Source: Clostridiales bacterium (GTDB taxonomy: Bacteria > Bacillota > Clostridia > Lachnospirales > Lachnospiraceae). Taken from it: a stretch of 32,063 nucleotides of DNA. The DNA lies in the NCBI GenBank assembly GCA_021201535.1, contig JAJQEU010000039.1, forward strand, positions 1 to 32,063, read 5' to 3'. The translations under genes were made by a program, and so were the position numbers. Shown here in pieces: positions 7,390 to 15,720 of the stretch. How positions within the stretch are numbered: the first letter of the stretch is position 1; each line of letters begins with the position of its first letter. The notes beneath the pieces are model-generated. The model searched no databases, had not been told where the DNA came from, and saw only the letters and a program-made list of their open reading frames with translations.

Positions 7390-8621
7390 TTAAGAAGATC
7401 CGGATCAAGCTGATCGCCGCGGCCATGCTCTCTCTTTTTGTGGTTCTGACTGTCATCATGATCATCATCGCCGTGATCAGCTACCAGAACGTGATCACAG
7501 CCGCCGACACGGTGCTCGCCCTTCTCGCGGAAAACGAGGGGGAGTTTCCCGAAACAGACGATTATCGGAATGACTCATCATCGTCCAACAGCCGTCTGAA
7601 TTCACAGGAACTCCCCTATGAGAGCCGCTATTTTTCCGTGCTCCTGACCGGCGACGGCGAAATCATCTCATCCGACCTCGGGAACATTGCGGCCGTGGAC
7701 AGTTCCATGGCTGCCATATATGCACAGACCATCATGGAAAAACAGACAACAAACGGGTTTGTCGATGATTACCGTTATCTTGTGACCGACACAGACACCG
7801 GGATTCTGATTATCTTTCTGGACTGCGGGAACAACATCGGTACCTGGCGCACGCTTGTCTTTACCTGTACGATCGTCTCCGTCGTCGGACTGGCAGCCGT
7901 CTTTCTCCTGCTGCTTTTTCTGTCCGATCGCATTGTTAAACCTTTCGCGGAAAATCACGAGAAGCAAAAACGGTTTATCACAGATGCCGGCCATGAGCTG
8001 AAAACGCCGCTCGCGATCATCAGCGCAGATATGGAGATCCTGGAAGCAGACTTTGGTGAAAACGAATGGATCAGCGATGTCCGTCACCAGACAAAACGAA
8101 TGACAGACCTGACCAACAATCTGATCACCCTGTCGCGGATGGATGAAGAAGATATAAAATCAAAACGGATTGAATTCTCTCTGTCCGATCTGACGGAAGA
8201 GATGGTTCAATCCTTTCAGGGGCCGGCAAGAACCGGCAGCAAAACACTTTCTGCCGATATCCAGCCGCTGATTTCCATCCGGGGTGATGAGAAAGCCCTT
8301 CGTCAGCTCGTATCCGTACTTCTGGACAATGCCATGAAATATACGGATGCCGGAGGCAGGATATCCGTCACGCTGAAAAAACAGAGGAACCAGATCCGCC
8401 TGGCAGTATTTAACACGACAGAATCTATTTCCAGAGATCACCTGAAGCATTTATTTGACCGGTTTTACCGAACGGATCAGTCGCGGAATTCCGGAACCGG
8501 CGGATATGGGCTCGGGCTGTCGATCGCGGCTGCGGCGGTTCAGTCCCATAAAGGGAAAATCTTCGCATCAACGGAGGATGAAAAATCACTGTTGATCACA
8601 GTCCTTCTGCCGATTTCATGA
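7386..8621 (+). CDS. Membrane sensor histidine kinase
   Basis: This 411-residue protein has transmembrane helices at about 8-31 and 157-180, enclosing an extracytoplasmic sensor of about 125 residues with a Ser/Asn-rich stretch at 60-73. No clear HAMP domain separates helix 2 from the dimerisation domain. The phospho-acceptor is His203 in DAGHELKTPLAII. ATP-binding features follow: the N-box LLDNAMKYTDAGG, the F-box FDRFYRTDQSR and the G2 box GTGGYGLGLSIA. It should phosphorylate the coupled response regulator. The stimulus is unknown; neighbouring aquaporin suggests osmotic or envelope stress only by position. Confidence 0.95.
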   Translation: MIKKIRIKLIAAAMLSLFVVLTVIMIIIAVISYQNVITAADTVLALLAENEGEFPETDDYRNDSSSSNSRLNSQELPYESRYFSVLLTGDGEIISSDLGNIAAVDSSMAAIYAQTIMEKQTTNGFVDDYRYLVTDTDTGILIIFLDCGNNIGTWRTLVFTCTIVSVVGLAAVFLLLLFLSDRIVKPFAENHEKQKRFITDAGHELKTPLAIISADMEILEADFGENEWISDVRHQTKRMTDLTNNLITLSRMDEEDIKSKRIEFSLSDLTEEMVQSFQGPARTGSKTLSADIQPLISIRGDEKALRQLVSVLLDNAMKYTDAGGRISVTLKKQRNQIRLAVFNTTESISRDHLKHLFDRFYRTDQSRNSGTGGYGLGLSIAAAAVQSHKGKIFASTEDEKSLLITVLLPIS

Positions 8622-8635
8622 CGCGAAGAGCTCTC

Positions 8636-8653
8636 AATCGCGCAGCGATTTTA
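8636..8653 (+). terminator. Weak hairpin after the two-component genes
   Basis: AATCGC (8636-8641) pairs with GCGATT (8645-8650) around a three-base loop, followed by a short TT. It sits 15 bases after the kinase stop and before the synthetase gene. The stem is short, so read-through into the next gene is likely. Confidence 0.3.
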
Positions 8654-8730
8654 ACTTTTCCTCGTAACCGAGAAGATACGGAACCGTTAAAAACAACATC
8701 CAGTTGTTCACCGAACCCGGAGGTATGATT

Positions 8731-9327
8731 TTGACATTAGAAGAATATTACAGAGAAGAATTGCCCAGAATGGAATACGCAAAACAGTATTTACTGGATC
8801 TTGCGGAGAAATTTCCCGCACAGCATCAGCTGAGCGGCGTCGAACCGATTCTGTACTGCACCTCCCGGATCAAATCACCGGACAGCATGACCGCGAAACT
8901 GAAGCTGCGCGGACTGCCCACTGATTCTGCAACAGCACTCACCGAAGTCTATGACGCTGTCGGCATACGCGTCATCTGTTCGTTTCTCGATGACGTCTAT
9001 GACGTGGCCGACTGGCTCTGCAAGCAGAATCTGTTCCGGATCATTACAAAAAAAGATTATATCTCCTGGCCGAAACCAAACGGCTATCGCAGTCTGCATC
9101 TCATCCTGCAGTTTACGGAAGGGAAGGCGGAAGGACTTTACGCCGAAATTCAGATACGCACGATTGCCATTGACTTCTGGGCGGCTCTGGAGCACCAGCT
9201 AAAATACAAGCACACGATCAAACACGAGGCAACCATCCGCAGTGAGCTGAAACGGTGCGCGGACGAGATCGCTTCGGTGGATATGTCGATGCAGACCCTG
9301 CGGGATATCATCCGGGAGGAGAAGTAA
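8731..9327 (+). CDS. Small alarmone synthetase ((p)ppGpp synthetase, RelQ/YjbM-like)
   Basis: The protein carries only the synthetase domain of RelA/SpoT enzymes and no HD hydrolase, TGS or ACT region, which defines a small alarmone synthetase. It would transfer pyrophosphate from ATP to GDP or GTP. Motifs in order are YCTSRIKSPDSMTAKL (pyrophosphate donor binding), DAVGIRV (catalytic Asp), KDYISWPKPNGYRSLH (acceptor nucleotide and Tyr) and EIQIRT with FWAALEH. The best start is the TTG at 8731, seven bases after GGAGG. An ATG at 8725 lies only one base after the GGAGGT run, and another at 8704 has no site; both give the same protein with a few more residues. Product is about 198 residues. 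Its neighbour across the terminator is tsf, and codY lies within 4 kb. Confidence 0.92.
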   Translation: MTLEEYYREELPRMEYAKQYLLDLAEKFPAQHQLSGVEPILYCTSRIKSPDSMTAKLKLRGLPTDSATALTEVYDAVGIRVICSFLDDVYDVADWLCKQNLFRIITKKDYISWPKPNGYRSLHLILQFTEGKAEGLYAEIQIRTIAIDFWAALEHQLKYKHTIKHEATIRSELKRCADEIASVDMSMQTLRDIIREEK

Positions 9328-9356
9328 AATAAAAAACCAAAATCAAATTAATAAAA

Positions 9357-9397
9357 GAGCCCATATCAATCATATACAAAACTGATATGGGCTTCTT
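9357..9397. terminator. Bidirectional terminator between convergent synthetase and tsf genes
   Basis: GCCCATATCA (9359-9368) and TGATATGGGC (9383-9392) form a perfect 10-bp stem with a 14-base loop. A T-rich tail (TTCTTT) follows on the plus strand, and an A-rich flank gives T residues on the minus strand. It separates the plus-strand synthetase from minus-strand tsf. Confidence 0.85.
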
Positions 9398-9468
9398 TAA
9401 TATTGTCACAAAATACGTTTTTCTTTCCGAATCAGAACAAACACGATTTCCGGCAACCGATACACACT

Positions 9469-10410
9469 TTAATTAGCAGCCATTTGCGCGGCCACCTCAG
9501 CCGCAAAGTCCTCATTCTTCTTCTCAAGACCCTCACCGGTCTCAAAACGGACAAATCCCTTTACGCTGATCTTCGCGCTGTTTGCCTTTGCAACCTGCTC
9601 GATATACTTGCTGACGATCTGTTTTCCGTCCTCAGCCTTCACATATACCTGATCCAGCAGACAGATCTCTTTCAGCTCCTTATTGATACGGCCCTTGATC
9701 ATGCCCTCGATCACCTTTGCCGGCTTCTGGGACTCCTTCGGGTCGTTCATGATCTGCGCACGCAGAATCTCCTCCTCATGCGCCACAAAATCCGCACTGA
9801 TCTCGGAGCGGTCGGTATACTGCGGCTTCAGCGCGGCCACCTGCATCGCAAGGTTCTTCGCCATCTCCTTCACGGCGTCGTTCACAACATCGGTCTCTAC
9901 ATCAACCAGAACGCCGATCTTGCCGCCCATGTGAGTATAGGAAGCCACAAAACCGTTCTCCTCTTTGACCTGCTGGAAACGGCGGATTTTGAGATTCTCA
10001 CCGATGACGGCGATCTGACCGGCAAGCTCCTCGTTGACGGTCTTTGACGTATCAAATTTCCACGGCTCCGCAAGGAAAGCATCGATATCTGCCGCTTCCG
10101 TCTCCAGTGCCTGCTCCGCCACCTGCGCCACATAATTCTGGAACTTCTCATTCTTTGCCACAAAGTCTGTCTCGGAGTTTACCTCCACGGCAACTGCCTG
10201 CGTTCCGCAGTCCGTCACCTTCAGGGCAACCATTCCCTCGGCGGCGATCCTGCCGGCCTTTTTCACGGCCTTCGCCAGACCCTTCTCTCTCAATACCTCG
10301 ACAGCCTTGTCCATATCGCCGTCCGCCTCTGTAAGAGCCTTCTTACAGTCCATCATGCCGGCGCCGCTCATCTCTCTCAATTCTTTAACCATTGCCGCTG
10401 TAATAGCCAT
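9469..10410 (-). CDS. tsf: Translation elongation factor Ts
   Basis: EF-Ts exchanges GDP for GTP on EF-Tu. The ATG at 10410 follows GGAGG by eight bases; a longer open frame upstream lacks a site. The 313-residue product begins MAITAAMVKELREMSGAGMM with the N-terminal UBA-like domain (DCKKAL, then AVEVLREKG). It contains the diagnostic core motif NSETDFVAKNEKF that contacts EF-Tu, and the C-terminal helical part with HMGGKIGVLVDVE. It is the second gene of the rpsB-tsf pair, 104 bases after rpsB, and ends at the shared terminator. Confidence 0.98.
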   Translation of the reverse strand: MAITAAMVKELREMSGAGMMDCKKALTEADGDMDKAVEVLREKGLAKAVKKAGRIAAEGMVALKVTDCGTQAVAVEVNSETDFVAKNEKFQNYVAQVAEQALETEAADIDAFLAEPWKFDTSKTVNEELAGQIAVIGENLKIRRFQQVKEENGFVASYTHMGGKIGVLVDVETDVVNDAVKEMAKNLAMQVAALKPQYTDRSEISADFVAHEEEILRAQIMNDPKESQKPAKVIEGMIKGRINKELKEICLLDQVYVKAEDGKQIVSKYIEQVAKANSAKISVKGFVRFETGEGLEKKNEDFAAEVAAQMAAN

Positions 10411-10453
10411 ATATATTTCCTCCAAATGAATCTCAATGATTATGTCTGCGTCA

Positions 10454-10485
10454 GATCAGATACGATATTCCGAATCCGTCTGATC
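10454..10485 (-). promoter_or_regulatory. Inverted repeat in the rpsB-tsf spacer
   Basis: GATCAGA (10454-10460) and TCTGATC (10479-10485) form a 7-bp stem with an 18-base loop in the 104-bp gap between rpsB and tsf. There is no T-tract. It may tune read-through or processing between the two genes. Confidence 0.3.
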
Positions 10486-10514
10486 CGCAGCTCCCCGTCA
10501 CCCGAACGGAGATT

Positions 10515-11273
10515 CTATTCCTCTGTCTCAGCCGCCTCTTCCTCATACTCATCCGCAGCCTCGTCATCATACGCAGCATCTGACTCGATCAGACCCTGAT
10601 TGGCCTCCACAACGGCATCCGCCATCGTGGATACGATCAGCTTGACCGCACGGATCGCGTCGTCATTGCCCGGAATCACATAGTCCAGTTCCTCCGGATC
10701 GCAGTTGGTATCGCAGATACCGATCAGCGGGATACCCAGCGTATGAGCCTCCTGTACGCAGATTCTCTCCTTTTTCGGGTCCACAACAAAAATAATATCC
10801 GGAAGTCTCTCCATATCCTTCACGCCGCCGAGGTTGCGCTCCAGCTTATCCCATTCTTTCCGGAGCTGAATGACCTCTTTCTTCGGCAGAACATCAAACG
10901 TGCCGTCCTCCGACATTCTCTCGAGATCACGCAGGCGTTTTACACGGCTGCGGATGGTCTTGAAGTTTGTCAGCATACCGCCGAGCCATCTCTCATTCAC
11001 ATAGTACATACCGCAGCGCTGCGCCTCCGCGGCAATCGCGTCCTGCGCCTGCTTTTTCGTGCCGACAAAAAGGATGGTGCCGCCCTCGGCCACAATATCC
11101 ATAACGGCTTTATAAGCCTCATCTGCCTTGACAACGGACTTCTGCAGGTCGATGATGTAGATGCCGTTCCGCTCAGTGTAGATGTAGGGAGCCATTTTCG
11201 GGTTCCATCTCCTTGTCTGGTGCCCGAAATGAACGCCTGCCTCCAGTAACTGTTTCATTGAAATAACACTCAT
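10515..11273 (-). CDS. rpsB: 30S ribosomal protein S2
   Basis: The start at 11273 is set by GGAGGG six bases upstream. The 252-residue product begins [20 protein letters not shown] and [18 protein letters not shown], the hallmark S2 opening. It continues with [32 protein letters not shown] and [13 protein letters not shown]. The tail (about 225-252) is strongly acidic ([17 protein letters not shown]), as often seen in clostridial S2. S2 binds the platform of the 30S subunit late in assembly and, in E. coli, represses its own rpsB-tsf mRNA. Here a structured leader of about 200 nt with its own promoter precedes the gene. Confidence 0.98.
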   Translation of the reverse strand: MSVISMKQLLEAGVHFGHQTRRWNPKMAPYIYTERNGIYIIDLQKSVVKADEAYKAVMDIVAEGGTILFVGTKKQAQDAIAAEAQRCGMYYVNERWLGGMLTNFKTIRSRVKRLRDLERMSEDGTFDVLPKKEVIQLRKEWDKLERNLGGVKDMERLPDIIFVVDPKKERICVQEAHTLGIPLIGICDTNCDPEELDYVIPGNDDAIRAVKLIVSTMADAVVEANQGLIESDAAYDDEAADEYEEEAAETEE

Positions 11274-11474
11274 GTCTTTCCCTCCATGGTTTTTCTTCCA
11301 TGTGCATCCAGCCCGCCGGCTCACCGGGGTACATCCGGCACCCGGGCACCATACCGGTCAGTCCGCACATGTGATTGATATAGTCTGTCTGAAAATCGCG
11401 GAAAACTCTATGCTGTAAAGAATACCTTCACAGCATGCAGCTCAAAGCATAAAGAAACTCCTGAAATCTCAGAC
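11274..11474 (-). promoter_or_regulatory. Structured 5' leader of rpsB (candidate S2 autoregulatory element)
   Basis: The transcript from the promoter at 11481-11509 would carry about 200 nt before rpsB. Its mRNA-sense ATGCTGT/ACAGCAT arms (11410-11416 with 11430-11436) form a 7-bp stem. Closer to the gene, GCACATG (11365-11371) pairs with CATGTGC (11299-11305). This encloses a GC-rich hairpin made of GCCC and GCCGG arms against CCGGC and GGGC (11311-11347). The outer helix ends about 20 bases before the ribosome-binding site. This stretch, with the rest of the 320-bp codY-rpsB gap, holds no gene. Autoregulation by S2 is an inference from other bacteria. Confidence 0.55.
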
Positions 11475-11480
11475 CGAAAC

Positions 11481-11509
11481 AGTATACCACACCGGCTCAT
11501 GGGATTCAA
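11481..11509 (-). promoter_or_regulatory. Promoter of rpsB-tsf
   Basis: On the minus strand, TTGAAT (11509-11504) and TATACT (11486-11481) are 17 bases apart, a near-consensus housekeeping promoter. Start of transcription is expected near 11474. No hairpin terminator was found between codY and this promoter, so some read-through from codY is likely too. Confidence 0.8.
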
Positions 11510-11593
11510 GAGTTTTTGATTATATTTTCCGATATTTTCTGTCTGTATTTTCACGCACTGTATTTCTACAATGCCGCCGCTGATATCCCGCTT

Positions 11594-12385
11594 TTATTTT
11601 CTGCTGTGTGAATGTAAATCTTCTTTCTTCAGTTCGTCATAAAGCGCGTCATTTAACACCTTGATGTATGTACCTTTCATGCCTGAAGATCGTGACTCGA
11701 TCACACCGGCGCTCTCAAATTTGCGCAGTGCGTTTACGATGACAGAGCGGGTGATGCCGATCCGGTCGGCGATCTTGCTTGCCACCAGAACGCCTTCGTC
11801 TCCGTCCAGCTCTTCAAAAATGTGACGGACGGCATCCAATTCCGAATAGGAAAGGGTATTGAAAGCAGACTGAACGATCTGAACCTTACGGTTCTCTTCC
11901 TCTTTTTCCTCGTGAACCGAGCGCATCATTTCCAGACCGACCACGGTAGAACCATACTCACACAGAATGATATCATCAATATCATACTGCCTGTCCTCCC
12001 GATAAGCAAAAAGTGTCCCGAATCTCTCGCCGGCGATATCAATCGGAGCGATGATCACAGCATAGCCGCGGGCATTGTTCACAGTAAATCCCAGCGTTTC
12101 CAGATTCACATTTTCCTTTGTGGAGAGGATGCTCAGCAATCTCTCATTCAGGTAGTCATCAATGTGTCCGCCCACCTGATTTTCAAGAAGATTATCAATC
12201 AGGGTGACATCCTTCAGTTTGGAAACACCGAGTACCTTTCCTTTTTTGCTGATGACCAGTACATTAGCAGACAGAATATCCGTCATGACAGCACAGATAT
12301 CATCAAAAACCACTTTTGATGTGTTATTATTATGAAGCAGTTTTCCGATTTTTCGTGTTTTGTCCAGCAGTTGTACGCTACTCAT
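11594..12385 (-). CDS. codY: GTP- and branched-chain amino acid-sensing global regulator CodY
   Basis: The 263-residue length matches CodY, which represses nutrient-scavenging genes when GTP and branched-chain amino acids are plentiful. The N-terminal GAF part begins LLDKTRKIGKLLHNN and contains MTDILSANVLVISKKGKVLG. The C-terminal winged helix has the highly conserved VASKIADRIGITRSVIVNAL and KFESAGVIESRSSGMKGTYI. The ATG overlaps the end of topA (ATGAGTAG), with GGAGG inside the topA tail, so codY is coupled to topA. The yifB-dprA-topA-codY order recurs in clostridia. A (p)ppGpp synthetase, which lowers GTP in Firmicutes, lies nearby. Confidence 0.98.
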   Translation of the reverse strand: MSSVQLLDKTRKIGKLLHNNNTSKVVFDDICAVMTDILSANVLVISKKGKVLGVSKLKDVTLIDNLLENQVGGHIDDYLNERLLSILSTKENVNLETLGFTVNNARGYAVIIAPIDIAGERFGTLFAYREDRQYDIDDIILCEYGSTVVGLEMMRSVHEEKEEENRKVQIVQSAFNTLSYSELDAVRHIFEELDGDEGVLVASKIADRIGITRSVIVNALRKFESAGVIESRSSGMKGTYIKVLNDALYDELKKEDLHSHSRK

Positions 12386-14480
12386 TTATATCCTCCCCGC
12401 TCTGTTTCCTCTCCTTTTTTTGTTTCACACAGACATACCCGCAATTTTCGCCTGCACACACCAGTTTGTTTCCTTTTTCAACCATATAGCTGCCGCACTC
12501 CGGGCACGGCATGGCTGATGGTTTCTGCCATGACATAAAATCGCAGTCCGGATGATTCTCACATCCGTAATATCTTCTCCCCTTTTTGGTTTTTCGAAGC
12601 ACAAGCTCTTTTCCGCACTTCGGACATGGAACCCCGATCTTTTCCAGAAGCGGCCTCGTGTTGCGGCAGTCCGGAAATCCCGGACATGCCAGAAATCGTC
12701 CGTGAGGGCCGTATTTGATGACCATATTTCGTCCGCAGAGCTCACAGATCTCATCTGAAACCTCGTCGGCGATCTCCACCTTTTCCAGATTTTGTTCCGC
12801 GGCCTTCACCGCCATATCCAGATCCGGATAAAAGTTTCTCACAACCACCTTCCAGTCTACCGTCCCCTCCTCGACATTATCCAGAAGAGATTCCATATTC
12901 GCCGTAAACTGTTCATCCACGATGGATGGAAATTCGTCCTTCATGATCCGGTTGACGACCTCGCCCAGTTCCGAGACATAGATGTTTTTATTCTCTTTGA
13001 TCACATATCTTCGTCCGAGCAGCGTTGTAATCGTCGGCGCATAAGTGCTCGGCCGGCCGATTCCGAGATCTTCCAGTGCCTTTACCAGAGAAGCCTCGGT
13101 AAAGTGTGCGGGCGGTTGTGTGAAATGCTGCTTTTCCTCTAGTTTTTTTCTGGTGAGAACAGTGCCCGTATCCAGGTTTCCGGAAAGAGCAACCGTATCC
13201 GGCTTTTTTTCATCCAATGTATATACGGAAAGAAAACCGTCAAATTTTAATTGTGATGCCGTGAGTCGAAAACGGTACGCACCGGCTCCGATCAGTACGG
13301 CGGTCGTCTCGTAGCAGGCCTGCGACATACGGCTTGCGACAAACCGGTTCCATATAATCTGATACAGCCGGAACTGGTCTCTGGAAAGAGACTCCTTCAG
13401 CATTACCGGCGAACGGCTGATGTCCGTCGGACGGATTGCCTCATGCGCGTCCTGGGCATGTGCGGAGACGTTCTCTGACAGACTCCGTCCGCCCAGATAA
13501 CGCTCTCCGTAATAATCGGCGATATATGCGTCAGCCAGACGCTGCGCCTCGTCCGATACGCGGGTAGAATCCGTACGCAGGTAAGTGATCAGACCGACCG
13601 TCCCGCTCCCTTTAATATCAACACCCTCGTATAACTGCTGCGCGATACGCATTGTTTTCTGCGTAGAAAAGTTCAGATGACGGCTCGCCTCCTGCTGCAG
13701 AGTACTTGTTCGAAACGGAAGCGGCGGTTTTTTCGTACGATCACTCGTTTTGACATCCAGAATCTGAAACTCTGCATCGTCCAGATCGCGCAGGATTGAC
13801 TGCAGCTCCTGTTCATTGTGAATCGTGATTCTGCCATCCTCATCGCCGTAAAACTCCGCCGTGAGCGGTTTACGTTCCCCTTCCGCCTGCAGAACAGCCG
13901 AGAGCGTCCAGTACTCTTCCGGTATAAACGCATTGATCTCCTCCTCCCGATCACAGATGATACGGAGCGCCACAGACTGAACACGGCCGGCGCTCAACCC
14001 CCGTTTCACCTTTGCCCAGAGAAGCGGACTGATTTTATAACCAACCAGACGATCCAGTATTCTTCTGGTCTGCTGAGCGTCCACCAGATTCATATTGATA
14101 TCCCGCGGGTGCTTTAATGACTCCTTGACCGCACTCTTTGTAATCTCATTGAAGGTGATGCGTCTGACATTTTTGTCATCCAGCTTCAGCGCCTGAGACA
14201 AATGCCAGGAAATAGCCTCCCCCTCGCGGTCCGGGTCGGTTGCGAGAAAGACTTTATCGGCCTTTTTTGCCTCCTTGCGGAGCGTTGCAAGAATATCTCC
14301 CTTCCCGCGAATCGTGATATACTTCGGTTCAAAATCATGATCAACATCGATACCGAGCGTACTTTTCGGCAGATCCCTCACATGACCGTTGGAAGCAGCC
14401 ACTTCATAGTTCTTGCCGAGAAATTTTTTTATGGTTTTGACTTTTGCAGGGGACTCTACAATCACCAGGTTTTTCGCCAT
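12378..14480 (-). CDS. topA: DNA topoisomerase I (omega protein)
   Basis: Taken from the ATG at 14480, the product is 700 residues, the usual size. It relaxes negative supercoils by nicking and passing one strand. It opens with the toprim motif MAKNLVIVESPAKVKTIKKF, has the metal-binding DPDREGE (82-88) and the catalytic Tyr300 in GLITYLRTDSTRVS. Three C-terminal four-cysteine zinc ribbons follow (starting CELCGRN, CPKCGKE, CPECGSY). AGAGG lies upstream of this ATG. The frame is also open upstream: because of a one-base shift in dprA, the same frame continues without a stop to 15719, giving one 1113-codon open frame. I take the separate TopA start as the real one. Its stop overlaps codY. Confidence 0.96.
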   Translation of the reverse strand: MAKNLVIVESPAKVKTIKKFLGKNYEVAASNGHVRDLPKSTLGIDVDHDFEPKYITIRGKGDILATLRKEAKKADKVFLATDPDREGEAISWHLSQALKLDDKNVRRITFNEITKSAVKESLKHPRDINMNLVDAQQTRRILDRLVGYKISPLLWAKVKRGLSAGRVQSVALRIICDREEEINAFIPEEYWTLSAVLQAEGERKPLTAEFYGDEDGRITIHNEQELQSILRDLDDAEFQILDVKTSDRTKKPPLPFRTSTLQQEASRHLNFSTQKTMRIAQQLYEGVDIKGSGTVGLITYLRTDSTRVSDEAQRLADAYIADYYGERYLGGRSLSENVSAHAQDAHEAIRPTDISRSPVMLKESLSRDQFRLYQIIWNRFVASRMSQACYETTAVLIGAGAYRFRLTASQLKFDGFLSVYTLDEKKPDTVALSGNLDTGTVLTRKKLEEKQHFTQPPAHFTEASLVKALEDLGIGRPSTYAPTITTLLGRRYVIKENKNIYVSELGEVVNRIMKDEFPSIVDEQFTANMESLLDNVEEGTVDWKVVVRNFYPDLDMAVKAAEQNLEKVEIADEVSDEICELCGRNMVIKYGPHGRFLACPGFPDCRNTRPLLEKIGVPCPKCGKELVLRKTKKGRRYYGCENHPDCDFMSWQKPSAMPCPECGSYMVEKGNKLVCAGENCGYVCVKQKKERKQSGEDINE

Positions 14481-14547
14481 ACTGAAACCTCTTTCACAGC
14501 GCGGCCCGACGGCAAAACCTGCCGGCTTCCGGATAACGGCAGCGCCT

Positions 14548-15719
14548 TTACATTTTTTTACAATAATAGTTTTGAAACGTTTCCTGCACCAGATGCTTTT
14601 TTTCAGAGAATCCAAAGCAGAAAGGACCGTCAGGATATCCAGTCCCGTTTCCTCTATGATGGAATTAATGAATTTGGGATTAAAATCCAAATTACTATAC
14701 AATAAATACTCTTCTTTTTCAAGTGGCAAATCCATATTTATTTTCACATTTGAATCCTTTATCTTTCTTTCCGAAACAACACCTGTATTTTTCAGAAAAT
14801 TATCCAGATCGGCCAGAATACCCGCTCCCTGTTCGATCAGATGATTGCATCCGGCGCTCAGCGTATCTGTAAAGCGCCCAGGGACAGCATAGACGTCCTT
14901 TCCCTGCTCCAGAGCCTGATCTGCCGTGATGAGAGAGCCGCTTCTCGTCTTTGCCTCCACCACGACAACCGCATCGGAAAGCGCGCTGATGATACGGTTC
15001 CGCCGCGGAAAAAACTGTGGCAACGGATGTGTGCCCGGAGCAAGCTCGGAAATGATTCCGCCTCCTCCGGCCTGTATATTGTGATAAATGTTAGAGGAGG
15101 ATTTCGGATAACAGATATCGCATCCGCTGCCCAGCACGGCAAACGTATGTCCGTTTACGGACAATGCGCCCGCATGCGAGGCACTGTCTATACCGGCAGC
15201 CATCCCGCTGATGACCTGGGCGCCATGTTCCGCCAGCACTCTTCCGAGCATCCGGGCGACACTGCGTCCGTATTCCGAGCAGGCACGCGCGCCGACGACG
15301 GCGATACTTTTGACAGATTCATCCGGCAGGCAGCCCTTTACGTAAACGGCAAAGGGCGGATCATAGATCGGACGCAGTTTTTCCGGGTAATCCGCGTGCG
15401 CGTAAGGGAGAAACCGGATTCCCCTCTCCTGAAACAGGCTCCATTCGCGCTCTGCGTCAAAGGCTCTTCTGCTTTCGACTATGTAACGGATCTCTTCATC
15501 AGAGAAAAAATGCAGACTTTTCAGCTGATCCGGGGAGAGAGTATACATCTGTTCGGCATCTCCCGCCAGATGGCATGCCTGTCTCCGCCTGTTATCACTG
15601 ATTTTATACAGAGATGCCATCCAGTATTCATATTTAAAATTTTCCGTTCTGGTTTCGCAGATTTTATCCGCATCAACCGGTTTTGTCTGCGGTATGATGC
15701 TGCTTATTTTTCGCTCCAT
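14548..15719 (-). CDS. dprA: DNA processing protein DprA, frameshifted at an A7 run near its C-terminus
   Basis: DprA loads RecA on incoming single-stranded DNA during transformation. The ATG at 15719 follows GGAGG by seven bases. The Rossmann-like core is intact: AVVGARACSEYGRSVARML, GMAAGIDSASHAGAL, VLGSGCDICYP, FFPRRNRIISALSDAVVVVE and SGSLITADQALEQGKDVYAV. A winged-helix tail begins near LDFNPKFINSIIEETGLDIL. At seven A residues in the mRNA (14603-14597) the zero frame departs into IWCRKRFK and runs in frame into topA. One base back, the family-like ending KHLVQETFQNYYCKKM and a TAA (14550-14548) appear, giving 390 residues. So either one A is missing (mutation or sequencing error) or slippage makes the two forms. 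Coordinates given include the restored stop. Confidence 0.9.
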
Positions 15720-15720
15720 C

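Noticed and set aside
12378-15719. A designed DprA-TopA fusion enzyme
   Set aside because: A family-like DprA ending and stop appear one base away, and topA has its own ATG and site, so a frameshift explains the long frame better. Kept only as a possible slippage product.
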